A stretch of DNA of 64,000 nt from Sphingomonas sp. Root720 (GCF_001428605.1 NZ_LMID01000013.1:349042-413041); one strand, 5' to 3'; positions 37,925 to 48,024 are shown, counted from the first letter of the stretch. The notes: a model not told the origin generated them from the letters alone. A program made the numbers and translations.

Positions 37925-37993
37925 GCGGCTTGCGCTGGCCTTTGTGCGCCGCACCCGCTATCGGGCGCCCATCCGAACAAGGCTTGAGGGATT

Positions 37994-39094
37994 ATGGGTT
38001 TTCGCTGTGGCATCGTGGGACTTCCGAACGTCGGCAAGTCCACCCTCTTCAACGCGCTGACCGAGACCGCCGCGGCGCAGGCGGCCAACTATCCCTTCTG
38101 CACGATCGAGCCGAATGTGGGCCAGGTCGCGGTCCCCGATCCGCGTCTTTACGAGATCGCCAGGATCGGCGGATCGGCCAAGATCATCGAGACCCAGCTC
38201 GGCTTCGTCGACATCGCCGGCCTGGTGCGCGGCGCGTCGAAGGGCGAAGGGCTGGGCAACCAGTTCCTCGGCAATATCCGCGAGGTCGACGCGATCGTCC
38301 ATGTGCTGCGCTGCTTCGAGGACGGCGACGTCACCCATGTCGAGGGCAAGGTCGATCCGATCGCCGACGCCGAGACGGTCGAGACCGAGCTGATGCTCGC
38401 CGACCTCGAAAGCCTCGAGAAGCGCGTCCCCGCCTTCGTCAAGAAGGCCGCGCAGGGCGACAAGGAAGCGAAGGCCGCCGCATCGGTGCTCGGCCAGGCG
38501 CTCGACCTGCTGCGCGACGGCAAGCCCGCCCGGCTGACCCGGCCCAGGGACGACGACGAGGCGCGCATCTTCGTCCAGGCGCAGCTGCTCACCTCCAAGC
38601 CCGTCCTCTATGTCTGCAACGTCGACGAAGGCGCGGCGGCCGAGGGCAACGCCCTTTCCGCCCGCGTGTTCGAGAAGGCCGAAGCCGAAGGCGCCAGGGC
38701 GGTGATCGTCTCGGCCGCGATCGAGGCCGAGATCGTCACCCTCGACCCCGCCGATCGCGCGGACTTCCTCTCCGACCTCGGCCTCAGCGAGACCGGCCTC
38801 GCCCGCGTGATCCGCGCGGGTTACGACCTGCTCGACCTGATCACCTTCTTCACGGTCGGCCCCAAGGAGGCCCGCGCCTGGACGATCGAGAAGGGATCGA
38901 AAGCACCGCAGGCGGCGGGCGCGATCCACAGCGATTTCGAACGCGGCTTCATCCGGGCCGAAACGATGGCCTATCAGGACTATGTCACGCTGGGCGGCGA
39001 GGCCGCGGCGCGCGAGGCCGGCAAGCTGCGGTCGGAAGGCAAGGACTATGTCGTCGCGGACGGCGACATCATGCTCTTCCGCTTCAATGTATAG
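37994..39094 (+). CDS. ychF: Ribosome-binding ATPase YchF
   Basis: A 366-residue Obg-family nucleotidase. P-loop GLPNVGKST, G3 DIAGLV and NVDE at the G4 position, the change that gives ATP preference. The C-terminal TGS domain includes the FFTVGPKEARAWT and GDIMLFRFNV segments. It links to ribosome function and oxidative stress in E. coli. The Obg-like alpha-helical insert is present. Confidence 0.96.
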   Translation: MGFRCGIVGLPNVGKSTLFNALTETAAAQAANYPFCTIEPNVGQVAVPDPRLYEIARIGGSAKIIETQLGFVDIAGLVRGASKGEGLGNQFLGNIREVDAIVHVLRCFEDGDVTHVEGKVDPIADAETVETELMLADLESLEKRVPAFVKKAAQGDKEAKAAASVLGQALDLLRDGKPARLTRPRDDDEARIFVQAQLLTSKPVLYVCNVDEGAAAEGNALSARVFEKAEAEGARAVIVSAAIEAEIVTLDPADRADFLSDLGLSETGLARVIRAGYDLLDLITFFTVGPKEARAWTIEKGSKAPQAAGAIHSDFERGFIRAETMAYQDYVTLGGEAAAREAGKLRSEGKDYVVADGDIMLFRFNV

Positions 39095-39143
39095 ACATTA
39101 AATCATCTAATCGGCGGCTGGTGAGACATCACTCCTTTGATAC

Positions 39144-39223
39144 GTCATGCCAGCGCAGGCTGGCATCTCAAGAGAGTAGGACTGCACCCGATCTCGCGAG
39201 ATGCCAGCCTGCGCTGGCATGAC
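39144..39223. repeat. REP-like palindrome pair (BIME-like)
   Basis: Two units (39144-39170 and 39198-39223) face each other, each with ATGCCAGC/GCTGGCAT arms around GCGCAG or its complement. The pair fills most of the gap between ychF and the MaoC-like gene, ending 18 bases before that gene. It could form one long hairpin in RNA. Confidence 0.85.
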
Positions 39224-39241
39224 GCCAAAGAGGAAAACCGG

Positions 39242-39694
39242 ATGCGCTATTTCGAGGATTATCAGGAAGGCCATGTCGAACGGTTCGGCGCCTATCCCGT
39301 GACCCGCGAGGAGGTCATGGACTTCGCCTCCAAGTTCGACCCGCAGCCCTTCCACCTCGACGATGCGGCGGCGGCGACGAGCCCGATCTTCGGCCGGCTC
39401 GCCGCCAGCGGCTGGCACAGCTGCGCCATGGTGATGCGCATCCTGACCGACCACTGGACCGAGGACGGCTATTTCTCGCTCGGCGGGACCGGCGTCGACG
39501 AGCTGCGCTGGGTAAAGCCGGTCTATCCGGGCGACACGCTGAGCGTCGAGGCGGAGATATTGTCGAAGACCGCGTCCCGCTCACGCCCGGAAATGGGCTT
39601 CGTGGACTTTCGGCTGACCGTCTTCAACCAGCATGACGACGTCGTCATGACGCTGAAGGTCACCAACATCCAGAAGCGCCGCGCGGCGTCCTGA
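39242..39694 (+). CDS. MaoC-like (R)-hydratase domain protein
   Basis: A 150-residue hotdog protein; ATG behind AGAGGA. The MaoC motif is DFASKFDPQPFHLDD with the catalytic Asp/His, followed by SPIFGRLAASGWHSCAM. It would hydrate or dehydrate enoyl/3-hydroxyacyl thioesters. A short single-domain form; the exact substrate is not known. Confidence 0.88.
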   Translation: MRYFEDYQEGHVERFGAYPVTREEVMDFASKFDPQPFHLDDAAAATSPIFGRLAASGWHSCAMVMRILTDHWTEDGYFSLGGTGVDELRWVKPVYPGDTLSVEAEILSKTASRSRPEMGFVDFRLTVFNQHDDVVMTLKVTNIQKRRAAS

Positions 39695-39720
39695 CCCATC
39701 GCCTATTTGCCGACCGTCAC

Positions 39721-40218
39721 CTACTCGTCGATACGCGCGATGACGGCATCCACGCCCGCGCCGATCCCTTCCGCCATCTCGCCCTTCCGGAAGCGCGGCA
39801 GGATCGTCTCACGGATGATCTTCGCGCAGACCGGATCACTGAGCGGCGTTTCGAGACCATAGCCCACCTCGATCCGCACGCGGCGCTCGTTCGGCGCGAC
39901 GATCAGCAACACGCCGTCATTGATGCCCTTGCGGCCGATCGCCCAGCTGCGTCCGACCCGGATCCCGAAATCCTCGATCCGCTGGCCGCGCAGGCTGGAC
40001 ACGGTCAACACGACGAACTGGTGGCCCGTGGCAGCCTCCAGCCGGGCCAGTCTCCGGCCTATCTGGCCGGCGACGGCGGGCGATAGCAGCCGGGCCTCGT
40101 CGGTGACGCGGCCGGCGAATACGGGCAGCGGTGGCCCCGCTTCCCACCAATGGGCAGCGGGCGCCGGCGCGGTACCCGCGACCAGCAGCAGGGCCGCGAT
40201 CGTCAGCCCCAACCTCAT
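39721..40218 (-). CDS. TPM-domain secreted protein
   Basis: A 165-residue protein with a signal peptide (LTIAALLLVAGTAPAPAA) and a TPM domain (VTDEARLLSPAVAGQIGRRL, FVVLTVSSL, NDGVLLIVAPNERRVRIEVGYGLE). TPM proteins are found in photosystem repair and elsewhere as phosphatase-like domains, but the role in bacteria is unclear. Its start overlaps the mtnP stop (ATGA), so it is cotranscribed with it. Confidence 0.87.
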   Translation of the reverse strand: MRLGLTIAALLLVAGTAPAPAAHWWEAGPPLPVFAGRVTDEARLLSPAVAGQIGRRLARLEAATGHQFVVLTVSSLRGQRIEDFGIRVGRSWAIGRKGINDGVLLIVAPNERRVRIEVGYGLETPLSDPVCAKIIRETILPRFRKGEMAEGIGAGVDAVIARIDE

Positions 40219-41075
40219 CCGAACAGCCTCGGCAGCAGCGCGGCCAGCCGCCGCCTCGTCGCGGCGGGCCAGGCCGACGGCGCCGTGATCACCGCGCCCT
40301 CGAGCGCATGGTCGCAGCCCTGCGGGCAATCGCGGCCGCCCTGCGTCCCGGCGGCGACCGCCGCGACGAGCGCCTGGGCGCGCGCGGCGTTGGCTTCCAT
40401 GATCGCGATCACCGAGGCGACGTCGACATGCGTTTCGGACCAGGCGTCGTCGTCGGTGACCATCGCGACGCTGGCGTAGCAAAGCTCGGCCTCGCGGGCG
40501 AGGCGCGCCTCGGGCAGGCCGGTCATGCCGACGACGTCGCAACCCCAAGCCTTGTGCAGCAGCGATTCGGCGCGGGTCGAGAATTGCGGCCCCTCGATCA
40601 CCAGCATCGTGCCGCCGATCCGGTGTGGGCCGCCCTCCTCCGCCAGCGTCCGGGCGACCACCGCGCCGAGCCGCGAGCAGGTCGGGTGGCCGAAGGCGGC
40701 ATGGGCGACGATCCCATCGCCGAAGAAGCTGCGGCCGCCCCGGACGGTGCGGTCGATATATTGGTCGATCAACACGAAGCTGCCCGGCGGGACGTCCTCA
40801 TGGAAGCCCCCGACGGCAGAGACGGCGAGGATCTCGGTACAGCCCGCCGCCTTGAGTGCGGCGACGTTGGCGCGGTAGTTGATCTCATGCGGCGCGATCC
40901 GGTGGCCCCGGCCATGGCGCGGCAGGAAGGCGACCTCGCGCCCCGCGATCGTGCCGAGCAGCAGCGCGTCCGACGGCGTGCCCCAGGGAGTATCGACGGC
41001 GATCCATTCGCCATCCGCCAGCGCGGGCATCCGGTAGAGGCCGCTGCCCCCGATCAGCCCGAGGCGGTTGGTCAT
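40215..41075 (-). CDS. mtnP: S-methyl-5'-thioadenosine phosphorylase
   Basis: A 286-residue PNP/MTAP-family enzyme. Motifs are LGLIGGSGLYRM, phosphate-binding PRHGRGHRIAPHEINYRAN, VIEGPQFSTRAES and GMTGLPEARLAREAELCYASVAMVTDDDAW (only parts quoted). It splits MTA from polyamine synthesis into adenine and methylthioribose-1-phosphate. It is the lead gene of a two-gene unit with the TPM protein. Confidence 0.93.
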   Translation of the reverse strand: MTNRLGLIGGSGLYRMPALADGEWIAVDTPWGTPSDALLLGTIAGREVAFLPRHGRGHRIAPHEINYRANVAALKAAGCTEILAVSAVGGFHEDVPPGSFVLIDQYIDRTVRGGRSFFGDGIVAHAAFGHPTCSRLGAVVARTLAEEGGPHRIGGTMLVIEGPQFSTRAESLLHKAWGCDVVGMTGLPEARLAREAELCYASVAMVTDDDAWSETHVDVASVIAIMEANAARAQALVAAVAAGTQGGRDCPQGCDHALEGAVITAPSAWPAATRRRLAALLPRLFG

Positions 41076-41093
41076 TCGGGGCTCCCCTCCAGA

Positions 41094-41290
41094 TCGTCAT
41101 GCCAGCGAACGCGGGACCTTTACACAAACGGTCGCATCCGAAAATCACCCAACCGTCATCCCGCGAAAGCCGGGACGTCTCTTCTGCTTCCGGACATGCG
41201 CTTGCCCCCCATCCTCCAGATCAGCGAGATTCCGGCTTTTGCCGGAATGACGAGGAGCGTTCCGCACAGGTGCCGCCTGCGCTGGCATGA
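41094..41290. repeat. Mosaic of REP-like units in the mtnP-petC gap
   Basis: Degenerate units follow one another: a partial ATGCCAGCG (about 41098-41110), TCATCCCGCGAAAGCCGGGA (about 41157-41176), ATTCCGGCTTTTGCCGGAAT (about 41229-41248) and CCTGCGCTGGCATGA (about 41276-41290). Two of these are clean hairpins of different sequence from the main type. The 293-base gap holds nothing else but the terminator at 41312-41345. Confidence 0.65.
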
Positions 41291-41311
41291 AGCGACAGGG
41301 ATGACGGCCTC

Positions 41312-41345
41312 AAAAGAAAAGGCCGCCCGGTCATCCCGGACGGCC
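41312..41345 (-). terminator. Terminator of the petABC operon
   Basis: On the minus strand GGCCGTCCGG pairs with CCGGGCGGCC (10 bp, one G-U) around GATGA, then TTTTCTTTT. It begins 24 bases after the petC stop. Confidence 0.85.
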
Positions 41346-41368
41346 CATTCTCGTCAAGCCCTTCGGGC

Positions 41369-42211
41369 TCAGTGCTTAATGCCGGCCCAGATGTTCCGGT
41401 AGGACAGATAGGCCAGGATCGTTGCGATCAGCAGGAAGCCGAGGACCGCGATACCCGTCGAGTGACGCTTCTCGAGCTTCGGTTCCGCCGTCCACACCAG
41501 GAAGGCCGAGACGTCCTTGGCCATCTGGTCGACGCTCGACTTGGTGCCGTCGGCGTAGGTGACCTGGCCGTCGGCCGCGAGCGGCGGCGGCATCGCGATG
41601 TTCAGGTTCGCGAAATACGGGTTGTAGTGCAGGCTACCCGGGGTCTTGGCGTCCGGGAAATGCTTGAGCAGTTCCGCGGGCTGGTCCTGATAGCCGGTCA
41701 GCAGCGAGTAGATATAGGCTCCGCCGTCATGGCGCGCCTTCGCCATCAGCGACAGATCCGGCGGCAGCGCATTGTTGTTCGCGGCGCGGGCAGCGACCTC
41801 GTTTGCGTAGGGCGTCGGGATCTTGTCGGCCGGGGTGCCCTTGCGGGTCGCGGGTTCGCCGGTCTCCGGGTTGACCGAGGGAACCTCGGTCGCCCAGTTC
41901 TTGGCGATGGCCTTCACTTCGGGATCGGTGAAACCCAGGTCCTTCAGATCGCGGAAGGCGACCTGGTGGAGCGAATGGCAGGCCGAGCAGACTTCCTTGT
42001 AAACCTGGAAGCCGCGCTGCAGCTGCTGGCGGTCGAACTTGCCGAGCGGACCATCCGACGCGAAGGAGACGTCCTTCGGGTGCAGGTGGAACTCATGCTC
42101 GACGGTCTTGGCGGGCGGCTCGCTGATGAAGGCGACGGCGCCCGTCACCAGCGAGAACAGCAGGACGAAGACGAAGCCGAGGCCGGCGAGGATTGCGATG
42201 GGACGAACCAT
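41369..42211 (-). CDS. petC: Cytochrome c1 of the bc1 complex
   Basis: A 280-residue cytochrome c1. N-terminal signal/TM (ILAGLGFVFVLLFSLVTGAVAF), haem-c site CSACHS, axial Met likely in MPPPL, and a C-terminal TM anchor (AVLGFLLIATILAYLSYRN). It passes electrons from the Rieske protein to soluble cytochrome c. It is the third gene of petA-petB-petC. Confidence 0.97.
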   Translation of the reverse strand: MVRPIAILAGLGFVFVLLFSLVTGAVAFISEPPAKTVEHEFHLHPKDVSFASDGPLGKFDRQQLQRGFQVYKEVCSACHSLHQVAFRDLKDLGFTDPEVKAIAKNWATEVPSVNPETGEPATRKGTPADKIPTPYANEVAARAANNNALPPDLSLMAKARHDGGAYIYSLLTGYQDQPAELLKHFPDAKTPGSLHYNPYFANLNIAMPPPLAADGQVTYADGTKSSVDQMAKDVSAFLVWTAEPKLEKRHSTGIAVLGFLLIATILAYLSYRNIWAGIKH

Positions 42212-42226
42212 GGTCTCTATATCCCC

Positions 42227-43510
42227 TTAGGCCTGGGTGTTCGTCGAAAGGGTCGCGCCGCTCCGACCTTCCAGCACCGCCTCGGTGATCGAGTTCGGCA
42301 GCGGAAGCGGACGCTCCATGCGCGAGACGATCGGCAGGATGATCAGGAAGTGCGCGAAATAATAGGCCGCCGCGAGCTGGCTGATCATGACGTAGGGCTC
42401 TTCGGCCGGCGAACCGCCGCAATAGCCGAGAATGAGCACGTCGACGACGAGCAGCCAGAAGAACTTCTTGAACGCCGGGCGATAATTGCCCGAGCGAACC
42501 GGCGACTTGTCGAGCCACGGCAGGAAGAACAGCAGGATGATCGAACCGAACATCGCGATCACGCCCCACAGCTTGGCCGGGAGGATGAAGTCGACGGTGA
42601 AGGCGCGCAGGATCGCGTAGAACGGCCAGAAATACCATTCAGGGACGATGTGCGCCGGCGTCGAAAGCGGATTCGCCGCGATATAGTTGTCCGGGTGGCC
42701 CATCGCGTTCGGCGCGAAGAACAGAACCGCGCAGTAGAGGAACAGGAACACGCCCAGCCCGAAACCATCCTTGGCGGTATAGTAGGGGTGGAACGGAACC
42801 GTGTCCTGCGGGCCCTTGACGTCGATGCCGGTCGGGTTGCTCGAACCCGGGATGTGCAGCGCCCAGATGTGCAGGATGATGACGCCCGCGATCACGAACG
42901 GCAGCAGATAGTGCAGCGAAAAGAAGCGGTTCAGCGCGGCGTTGTCGGGGGCGAAGCCGCCGAGCAGCCAGGTCTGGATCGGCGTGCCGACGACGGGGAT
43001 CGCGCCGAACAGGCCGGTGATCACCTTGGCGCCCCAGAAGCTCATCTGTCCCCAGGGAAGCACATAGCCCATGAAGGCGGTGGCCATCATCAGCAGGAAG
43101 ATCACGAGGCCGAGCAGCCACACCATTTCGCGCGGGGCCTTGTACGATCCGTAGAAGAGGCCGCGGAAGATGTGGAGATAGACCACGATGAAGAAGAAGC
43201 TCGCGCCGTTGGAGTGCGCGTAGCGCAGCATCCAGCCCGAGTTCACGTCGCGCATGATGTGCTCGACCGAGTCGAAGGCGACGAGGCCGTTGGCCGCATA
43301 ATGCATCGCCAGCACGATGCCGGTGACGATCTGGATCGCCAGCGCCGCGCCCGAAAGCACGCCGAAGTTCCAGAAATAGTTGAGGTTGCGCGGCACCGGA
43401 TAGCCGGCGCCCACCGCGTTGTAGACCAGACGCGGCAGAGGCAGCCGGCTGTCGATCCACTGCATCAGCGGATGCTTAGGCGCGTAATGATTTGCCCAGG
43501 GGAAGCTCAT
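42227..43510 (-). CDS. petB: Cytochrome b of the bc1 complex
   Basis: A 427-residue bacterial cytochrome b with eight helices. Q-site motif [12 protein letters not shown] is the PEWY signature of the quinol oxidation site, and haem-ligand histidines are seen in GIVLAMHY and on helix D (HIWALHIPG region). It carries the quinol-oxidising and quinone-reducing sites. It starts 11 bases after the Rieske gene. Confidence 0.98.
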   Translation of the reverse strand: MSFPWANHYAPKHPLMQWIDSRLPLPRLVYNAVGAGYPVPRNLNYFWNFGVLSGAALAIQIVTGIVLAMHYAANGLVAFDSVEHIMRDVNSGWMLRYAHSNGASFFFIVVYLHIFRGLFYGSYKAPREMVWLLGLVIFLLMMATAFMGYVLPWGQMSFWGAKVITGLFGAIPVVGTPIQTWLLGGFAPDNAALNRFFSLHYLLPFVIAGVIILHIWALHIPGSSNPTGIDVKGPQDTVPFHPYYTAKDGFGLGVFLFLYCAVLFFAPNAMGHPDNYIAANPLSTPAHIVPEWYFWPFYAILRAFTVDFILPAKLWGVIAMFGSIILLFFLPWLDKSPVRSGNYRPAFKKFFWLLVVDVLILGYCGGSPAEEPYVMISQLAAAYYFAHFLIILPIVSRMERPLPLPNSITEAVLEGRSGATLSTNTQA

Positions 43511-43521
43511 GTCTGTCTACC

Positions 43522-44088
43522 TCAGCCGACTTGGACGACGGTATCGGATTTGAAGGCATATTTCGGCACTTCGAGATTCTTCGGCGCCGGGCCTTTGCGA
43601 ATGCGCGCCGCGGTGTCGTAGGACGAACCGTGGCAAGGGCAGAAATAGCCGCCGAACTCACCCCTGGTCTCGCCCTCGCCGGCGCCCAGCGGCACGCATC
43701 CGAGATGGGTGCAGACGCCCATGGTGATGAGCCACTGCTTCTTGCCGGCGGCGGTGCGCTGTTCCAGCGTCTGCGGATCGCGCAGGCTGGTCGGGTCGAC
43801 CTTGTCCGCCGCCGCGATCTCGGCGGCCGTCAGATGACGGACGAAGAGCGGCTGCTTGCGGAAGATCGTCTTGATCGCCTGGCCTTCCTTGATCGCCGAG
43901 ATGTCGACCTCGATCGAAGCCAGCGCAAGCACGTCGGCCGAAGGATTCATCTGGTTGATCAGGGGGAGCAGCACCGTGGCGGCACCGACGCCGGCGAAGC
44001 TCACCGCAGCGAGATTGATGAAATCACGGCGACGAACGCCGTCACCGGCCCCTTCGCCGGGCGTTTCTGTAGTTTCGAGCGTCGCCAT
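43522..44088 (-). CDS. petA: Rieske iron-sulfur subunit of the bc1 complex
   Basis: A 188-residue Rieske protein; the frame is open further upstream but MATLETTETPGEG with a nearby AAAGG site is the likely start. A twin-arginine N-terminal anchor (VRRRDFINLAAVSFAGVGA) is followed by cluster motifs CTHLGC and CPCHGSSYD, with a Cys pair forming the usual disulfide. It is the first gene of petABC and is divergent from trmL. Confidence 0.97.
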   Translation of the reverse strand: MATLETTETPGEGAGDGVRRRDFINLAAVSFAGVGAATVLLPLINQMNPSADVLALASIEVDISAIKEGQAIKTIFRKQPLFVRHLTAAEIAAADKVDPTSLRDPQTLEQRTAAGKKQWLITMGVCTHLGCVPLGAGEGETRGEFGGYFCPCHGSSYDTAARIRKGPAPKNLEVPKYAFKSDTVVQVG

Positions 44089-44282
44089 TCCGGAACCTTT
44101 GCGCTGCCACGATTCAGGCGCCTGCGCCAAAGGGTCCGGGCAACGGCCTTTCCCCCCTGAGCATGCGCAGCCGCCCGCAAAATCCCCGACGGCTGCGCGC
44201 TGATAGCGCCGCTTTGTCGGCTTTGCCAATCCCATTTTCCGATTATTGCGGCATCGCGGCACATTCGCCTATCAGCTGTCCG

Positions 44283-44732
44283 ATGCGGATCGCCCTTCAC
44301 CAGCCCGATATCGCCGGAAATGTGGGCACCATCCTGCGGCTCGCGGCCTGCCTGGGGACGCCGGTCGATATCATAGAGCCATGCGGATTCGCCTTTTCGG
44401 AGCGCGCCGTCCGGCGATCGGGCATGGATTATGCCGAGGCGGCCGATATCAGCCGCCACGCGGACTGGGCGGCGTTCGAGGCGCAGCTGCGCGGCCGGAT
44501 CGTGCTGCTGACGACCGCCGCCGACACGAGCCTGGACAAGGCCGCTTTCCTGCCCTCCGACATATTGCTGCTCGGGTCGGAAGGCGCGGGCGTGCCGCCG
44601 GCCGTGCACGAAAGGGCCGACCTGCGCGTGCGCATTCCGATGCGACCGGGCTTCCGGTCCTTGAATGTGGCGGTCTCGGCTGGCATCGCGCTCGCCGAAG
44701 CGCTGAGGCAAACCGGAGGATGGCCCGAATGA
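44283..44732 (+). CDS. trmL: tRNA (cytidine/uridine-34-2'-O)-methyltransferase TrmL
   Basis: A 149-residue SPOUT enzyme, start MRIALHQPDIAGNVGT. The SAM knot motifs LLLGSEGAGVP and RIPMRPGFRSLNVAVSAGIA fit TrmL (YibK). It methylates the wobble base of tRNA-Leu. Its stop overlaps the hemF start (ATGA). Confidence 0.92.
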   Translation: MRIALHQPDIAGNVGTILRLAACLGTPVDIIEPCGFAFSERAVRRSGMDYAEAADISRHADWAAFEAQLRGRIVLLTTAADTSLDKAAFLPSDILLLGSEGAGVPPAVHERADLRVRIPMRPGFRSLNVAVSAGIALAEALRQTGGWPE

Positions 44733-45589
44733 CATTGCAGCTCGACGCGCAGCAGGCGGCGGCGCGGACATGGTTCGAATCGCTGCGCGACCGGATCTGC
44801 GCCGCTTTCGAGGCGATCGAGGCCGAAGCGGGCAGCGATGCGCGATTCGGCTACACGCCCTGGAATCGCGACGACGACCCCGACGGCGCGGGCGGCGGCG
44901 GCGTGCGCGGCCTGATGAAGGGGCGGATCTTCGAGAAGGTCGGCGTCAACGTCTCGACCGTCGGCGGCGCGTTCCAGCCCGAATTCGCCCGGACGATCCA
45001 TGGCGCGGGCGAGGAGAATCCCGGCTTCTTCGCGACCGGCATCAGCCTCGTCGCGCACATGGCCAACCCGCACGTGCCCGCCGTCCACATGAACACCCGC
45101 TTCCTGACCACGACGAAGCGCTGGTTCGGCGGCGGCGCCGATCTCAACCCGCCGATCCCCTATGACGCCGACACCGCCGCTTTCCACGCGCGGCTGAAGG
45201 CGGCCTGCGATCCGCACGGCGCCGACTATTATGAGCGCTTCCGGAAATGGGCGGACGACTATTTCTGGATTCCCCACCGCCAGGTGCATCGCGGGGTCGG
45301 CGGAATTTTCTACGATCATCTCGACGCCGCGGACGATGCCGGCTTCGAAGCGCAGTTCGCCTTTACCCGCGATGTCGGCGAAGCGTTCCTCGATATCTTC
45401 CCGAAGATCGTCCGCGCCCGCATGCAGCAGCCGGCCAGCGAGGAGGACCGGCGTCGCATGCTCGCCTTCCGCGGACGCTATGCCGAGTTCAACCTGGTCT
45501 ACGACCGGGGGACATCCTTCGGCCTCAAGACCGGCGGCAACATCGACGCGATCCTGATGAGCCTGCCCCCGGTCGCGACCTGGGAGTGA
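44729..45589 (+). CDS. hemF: Oxygen-dependent coproporphyrinogen III oxidase
   Basis: A 286-residue HemF; ATG at 44729 lies nine bases after GGAGG; an ATG at 44720 is also possible. Conserved blocks are [31 protein letters not shown] and [14 protein letters not shown]. It performs aerobic decarboxylation in haem synthesis. It is coupled to trmL before and a GNAT gene after it. Confidence 0.96.
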   Translation: MTLQLDAQQAAARTWFESLRDRICAAFEAIEAEAGSDARFGYTPWNRDDDPDGAGGGGVRGLMKGRIFEKVGVNVSTVGGAFQPEFARTIHGAGEENPGFFATGISLVAHMANPHVPAVHMNTRFLTTTKRWFGGGADLNPPIPYDADTAAFHARLKAACDPHGADYYERFRKWADDYFWIPHRQVHRGVGGIFYDHLDAADDAGFEAQFAFTRDVGEAFLDIFPKIVRARMQQPASEEDRRRMLAFRGRYAEFNLVYDRGTSFGLKTGGNIDAILMSLPPVATWE

Positions 45590-46200
45590 AGCCCGTGCCG
45601 CTGACCGTGGTCCCGCCGTCGATGGTGGCGGCCGTCGTTACCTCGCTGGAGATGCTCGAGCGGCCCCGGCCGAGGCCCGCCCCCGCCGCGCCCTTTCGCC
45701 TCGCGCGCTGGAAGGCGCCGTCGACAGCCAAATATCGCGCGCTTTTCCGCCGGATCGGCGAGCCCTGGCTGTGGTTCTCGCGGCTTGTGATGGCCGAGGA
45801 GGACCTGGAGGCGGTGATCGGCCATCCCGAGGTCGAGATCCACGCGGTCGAGGACCGGCACGGGATCGAGATCGGACTGCTCGAACTGGATTTCCGCCAG
45901 CCGGGCGAGGCCCAGATCGTCTTTTTCGGTCTCGTCCCCGAACTGGCGGGCAAGGGGCATGGCGGTTGGCTGATGGCGCAAACCCTCGCGCTCGGCTGGC
46001 GAAGGGACCTGCGGCGGCTATGGGTTCACACCTGTACGCTGGACCATCCCGGCGCGCTCGGCTTCTATCGCCGCCACGGCTTCGTGCCCTTCGCCCGCGC
46101 GGTCGAGACCTTCGCCGATCCGCGGCTGGCCGGCATCCTGCCGCGCGAGGCCGCGCCGCACGTGCCGCTGCTCGATCAGCGCGACGCCAGCGTCCGGTAG
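45586..46200 (+). CDS. GNAT family N-acetyltransferase
   Basis: A 204-residue GNAT protein, GTG start overlapping the hemF stop (GTGA); a GTG three codons on is an alternative. The acetyl-CoA site is [14 protein letters not shown], and a following [19 protein letters not shown] is typical. The substrate is unknown. It converges on the gene at 46176-46958, with 25 bases of tail-to-tail overlap. Confidence 0.85.
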   Translation: MKPVPLTVVPPSMVAAVVTSLEMLERPRPRPAPAAPFRLARWKAPSTAKYRALFRRIGEPWLWFSRLVMAEEDLEAVIGHPEVEIHAVEDRHGIEIGLLELDFRQPGEAQIVFFGLVPELAGKGHGGWLMAQTLALGWRRDLRRLWVHTCTLDHPGALGFYRRHGFVPFARAVETFADPRLAGILPREAAPHVPLLDQRDASVR

Positions 46201-46958
46201 ACCAGCGAAAGATAGACCGCGAAACCCGTCGAGAGCAGCGCCTCGAGCGCGGCGTTGGCGATCGCCTGGAGCAGGGCCGACATGGCGGCCTCGCCCGTGC
46301 CGAGCTTGAGCAGTTCGGCCAGCGAACCGATCACGAACAGTTCGATCATTGCCAGGACGAGGCTGAGGAACAGCACCAGCACCCACACCCCGATCAGCCG
46401 CAGCACGTTGTTCCGGCCGATCGCCCAGGCCCGCCGGATGCCGTCCGCCGGACCGACCGCCTCGACCGCGACGACCGTCGGCAACAGCAACAGCCGCAGC
46501 CATATGATGCCGATCGGGATCATGAGCGGGAGCAGGAACTGGCTGGCGATCGCCGGGGCCCGCGCGCTGCCGCCGGCCATGAAGGCGCCGAGGCTCACGA
46601 CGATCGTCGCCGCCAGGATCGCGGCGCCGAGCAGCAGCATCGCGGCGAGCGCTATCGGAAGGCGTCGCAGCCCTGCTCTCAATGCTTCGCCGACGCTGAC
46701 CCCCGGTACGATGACGAGCAGCGCCACGACGAGGTTGCCGAGAAGCATCAGCAGGCCGCCCGGCAGGACGAGCAGCGCCTGCAACGGCAGCTCGGGCTGG
46801 GGGGCGTTGCGCGCCGTCATGAGCGACTGCATGCCGAAATCGAGCATCAGCTGCGCCGGGCCGTAGATTGCCAGCGCGATGGGGATCAGCAGCCCGCTTT
46901 CCCGGCGCAGGAAGGCGATGGTTTCTTCCCAGACCGTTCCCAGCGAGAAAGCCGTCAT
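46176..46958 (-). CDS. Hypothetical polytopic membrane protein
   Basis: A 260-residue protein with about six membrane helices ([59 protein letters not shown]). It resembles membrane domains near glycerophosphodiester phosphodiesterases (DPM-like), but I cannot assign a family with confidence. The start [12 protein letters not shown] is taken as the first in-frame ATG after coding character begins. Its 3' end overlaps the GNAT gene antisense. Confidence 0.72.
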   Translation of the reverse strand: MTAFSLGTVWEETIAFLRRESGLLIPIALAIYGPAQLMLDFGMQSLMTARNAPQPELPLQALLVLPGGLLMLLGNLVVALLVIVPGVSVGEALRAGLRRLPIALAAMLLLGAAILAATIVVSLGAFMAGGSARAPAIASQFLLPLMIPIGIIWLRLLLLPTVVAVEAVGPADGIRRAWAIGRNNVLRLIGVWVLVLFLSLVLAMIELFVIGSLAELLKLGTGEAAMSALLQAIANAALEALLSTGFAVYLSLVYRTLASR

Positions 46959-47060
46959 TCGATGGTTACTCCACAACTCGTCGGCGCCCCCTATCCGCCG
47001 GGCGCGGCAAGCGCAATCGCGCAGCACTTGATCGCGCGCCGAAAGCGGCAATATGCGAAG

Positions 47061-47738
47061 ATGATGACCGTGAACGACGACACCATCGAATGGCGGGTGA
47101 CCCCCGGCCTCTCCCCCTATGCCGAGACCGTGGCGGAGATGGAGGCTCGGGCCGCCGCGATCCGTACCGGCGAGGCACGCGAGCTGATCTGGCTGCTCGA
47201 GCATCCGCCGCTCTATACCGCCGGCACCAGCGCGGAAGAGGGCGAGTTGCTGCTGCCCGACCGCTTCCCGGTGTTCCGGTCGGGCCGCGGCGGCCGCTAT
47301 ACCTATCACGGGCCGGGCCAGAGGGTCGGCTATGTGCTGCTCGACCTCGACAGGCGCGGACGCGACGTGCGCTGCTTCGTCGCGGCGATCGAGAACTGGG
47401 TGATCGCGACGCTGCGCGATTTCGGCATCGAGGGGCGCAGCGAATCCGGCCGGGTCGGCATCTGGACCGGACACGGCCCCGACGAGGCGAAGATCGGCGC
47501 GATCGGCGTGCGGGTCCGCCGCTGGGTCAGTTTCCACGGCTTCTCGCTCAACGTCGATCCCGATCTGTCGCATTTTTCGGGGATCGTCCCGTGCGGTCTC
47601 GGCGACTTCGCCGTGACCAGCATGGCCCGGCTGGGCGCGGCCACGGACATGGCGGCGGTCGACGCCGCCCTGCACGCGCATTTTCCCGCCATGCTGTCGC
47701 GCCTGCGATCTTCGTCGAAAGCCGACGGGGACTCTTGA
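47061..47738 (+). CDS. lipB: Octanoyl-(acyl carrier protein)-protein N-octanoyltransferase
   Basis: A 225-residue LipB. It has [37 protein letters not shown] (Lys region) and GIVPCGL with the active cysteine. It moves octanoyl groups to lipoyl domains such as that of PdhC in this window. Start uncertain: tandem ATGs at 47061/47064 fit the family, and an ATG at 46962 would add about 33 residues. Confidence 0.93.
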   Translation: MMTVNDDTIEWRVTPGLSPYAETVAEMEARAAAIRTGEARELIWLLEHPPLYTAGTSAEEGELLLPDRFPVFRSGRGGRYTYHGPGQRVGYVLLDLDRRGRDVRCFVAAIENWVIATLRDFGIEGRSESGRVGIWTGHGPDEAKIGAIGVRVRRWVSFHGFSLNVDPDLSHFSGIVPCGLGDFAVTSMARLGAATDMAAVDAALHAHFPAMLSRLRSSSKADGDS

Positions 47739-47790
47739 GTGCCCGAGTCGTTGGCTATATCCTGCCCTGCATAAACCTGCGGGAGTAATC

Positions 47791-48024
47791 ATGAAGCGTA
47801 CCGTCAGCATCATCCTCGCGAGCGGCCTCGTCCTGGTCGCGGCGGGCCTGTCGTCCTGCGGCAAGAAGGACGCGGGCGCCGACACCAACATCGTCGAAAT
47901 GAACGCCAGCGACGGGTCGATGAACGACATGACCGTCGTCGAGAGCGCCACGCTCGACCAGGCGGGCGCCGCGGCGGCGGCCGACAACGGCATGACGACG
48001 GAGAATGCCAGCAACGCGATGTGA
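47791..48024 (+). CDS. Small hypothetical lipoprotein
   Basis: A 77-residue protein; ATG behind GGGAG. Signal ends in GLSSCGKKD, a good lipobox. The mature part is short, acidic and rich in Asn, Met, Asp and Ala (NIVEMNASDGSMNDM). It may be a structural or stress lipoprotein. No family recognised. Confidence 0.7.
   Translation: MKRTVSIILASGLVLVAAGLSSCGKKDAGADTNIVEMNASDGSMNDMTVVESATLDQAGAAAAADNGMTTENASNAM

Noticed and set aside
40219-40548. Long N-terminal extension of the TPM protein
   Set aside because: It overlaps mtnP antisense to nothing useful and reads as Arg/Gly-rich out-of-frame sequence; a signal peptide begins at 40218.
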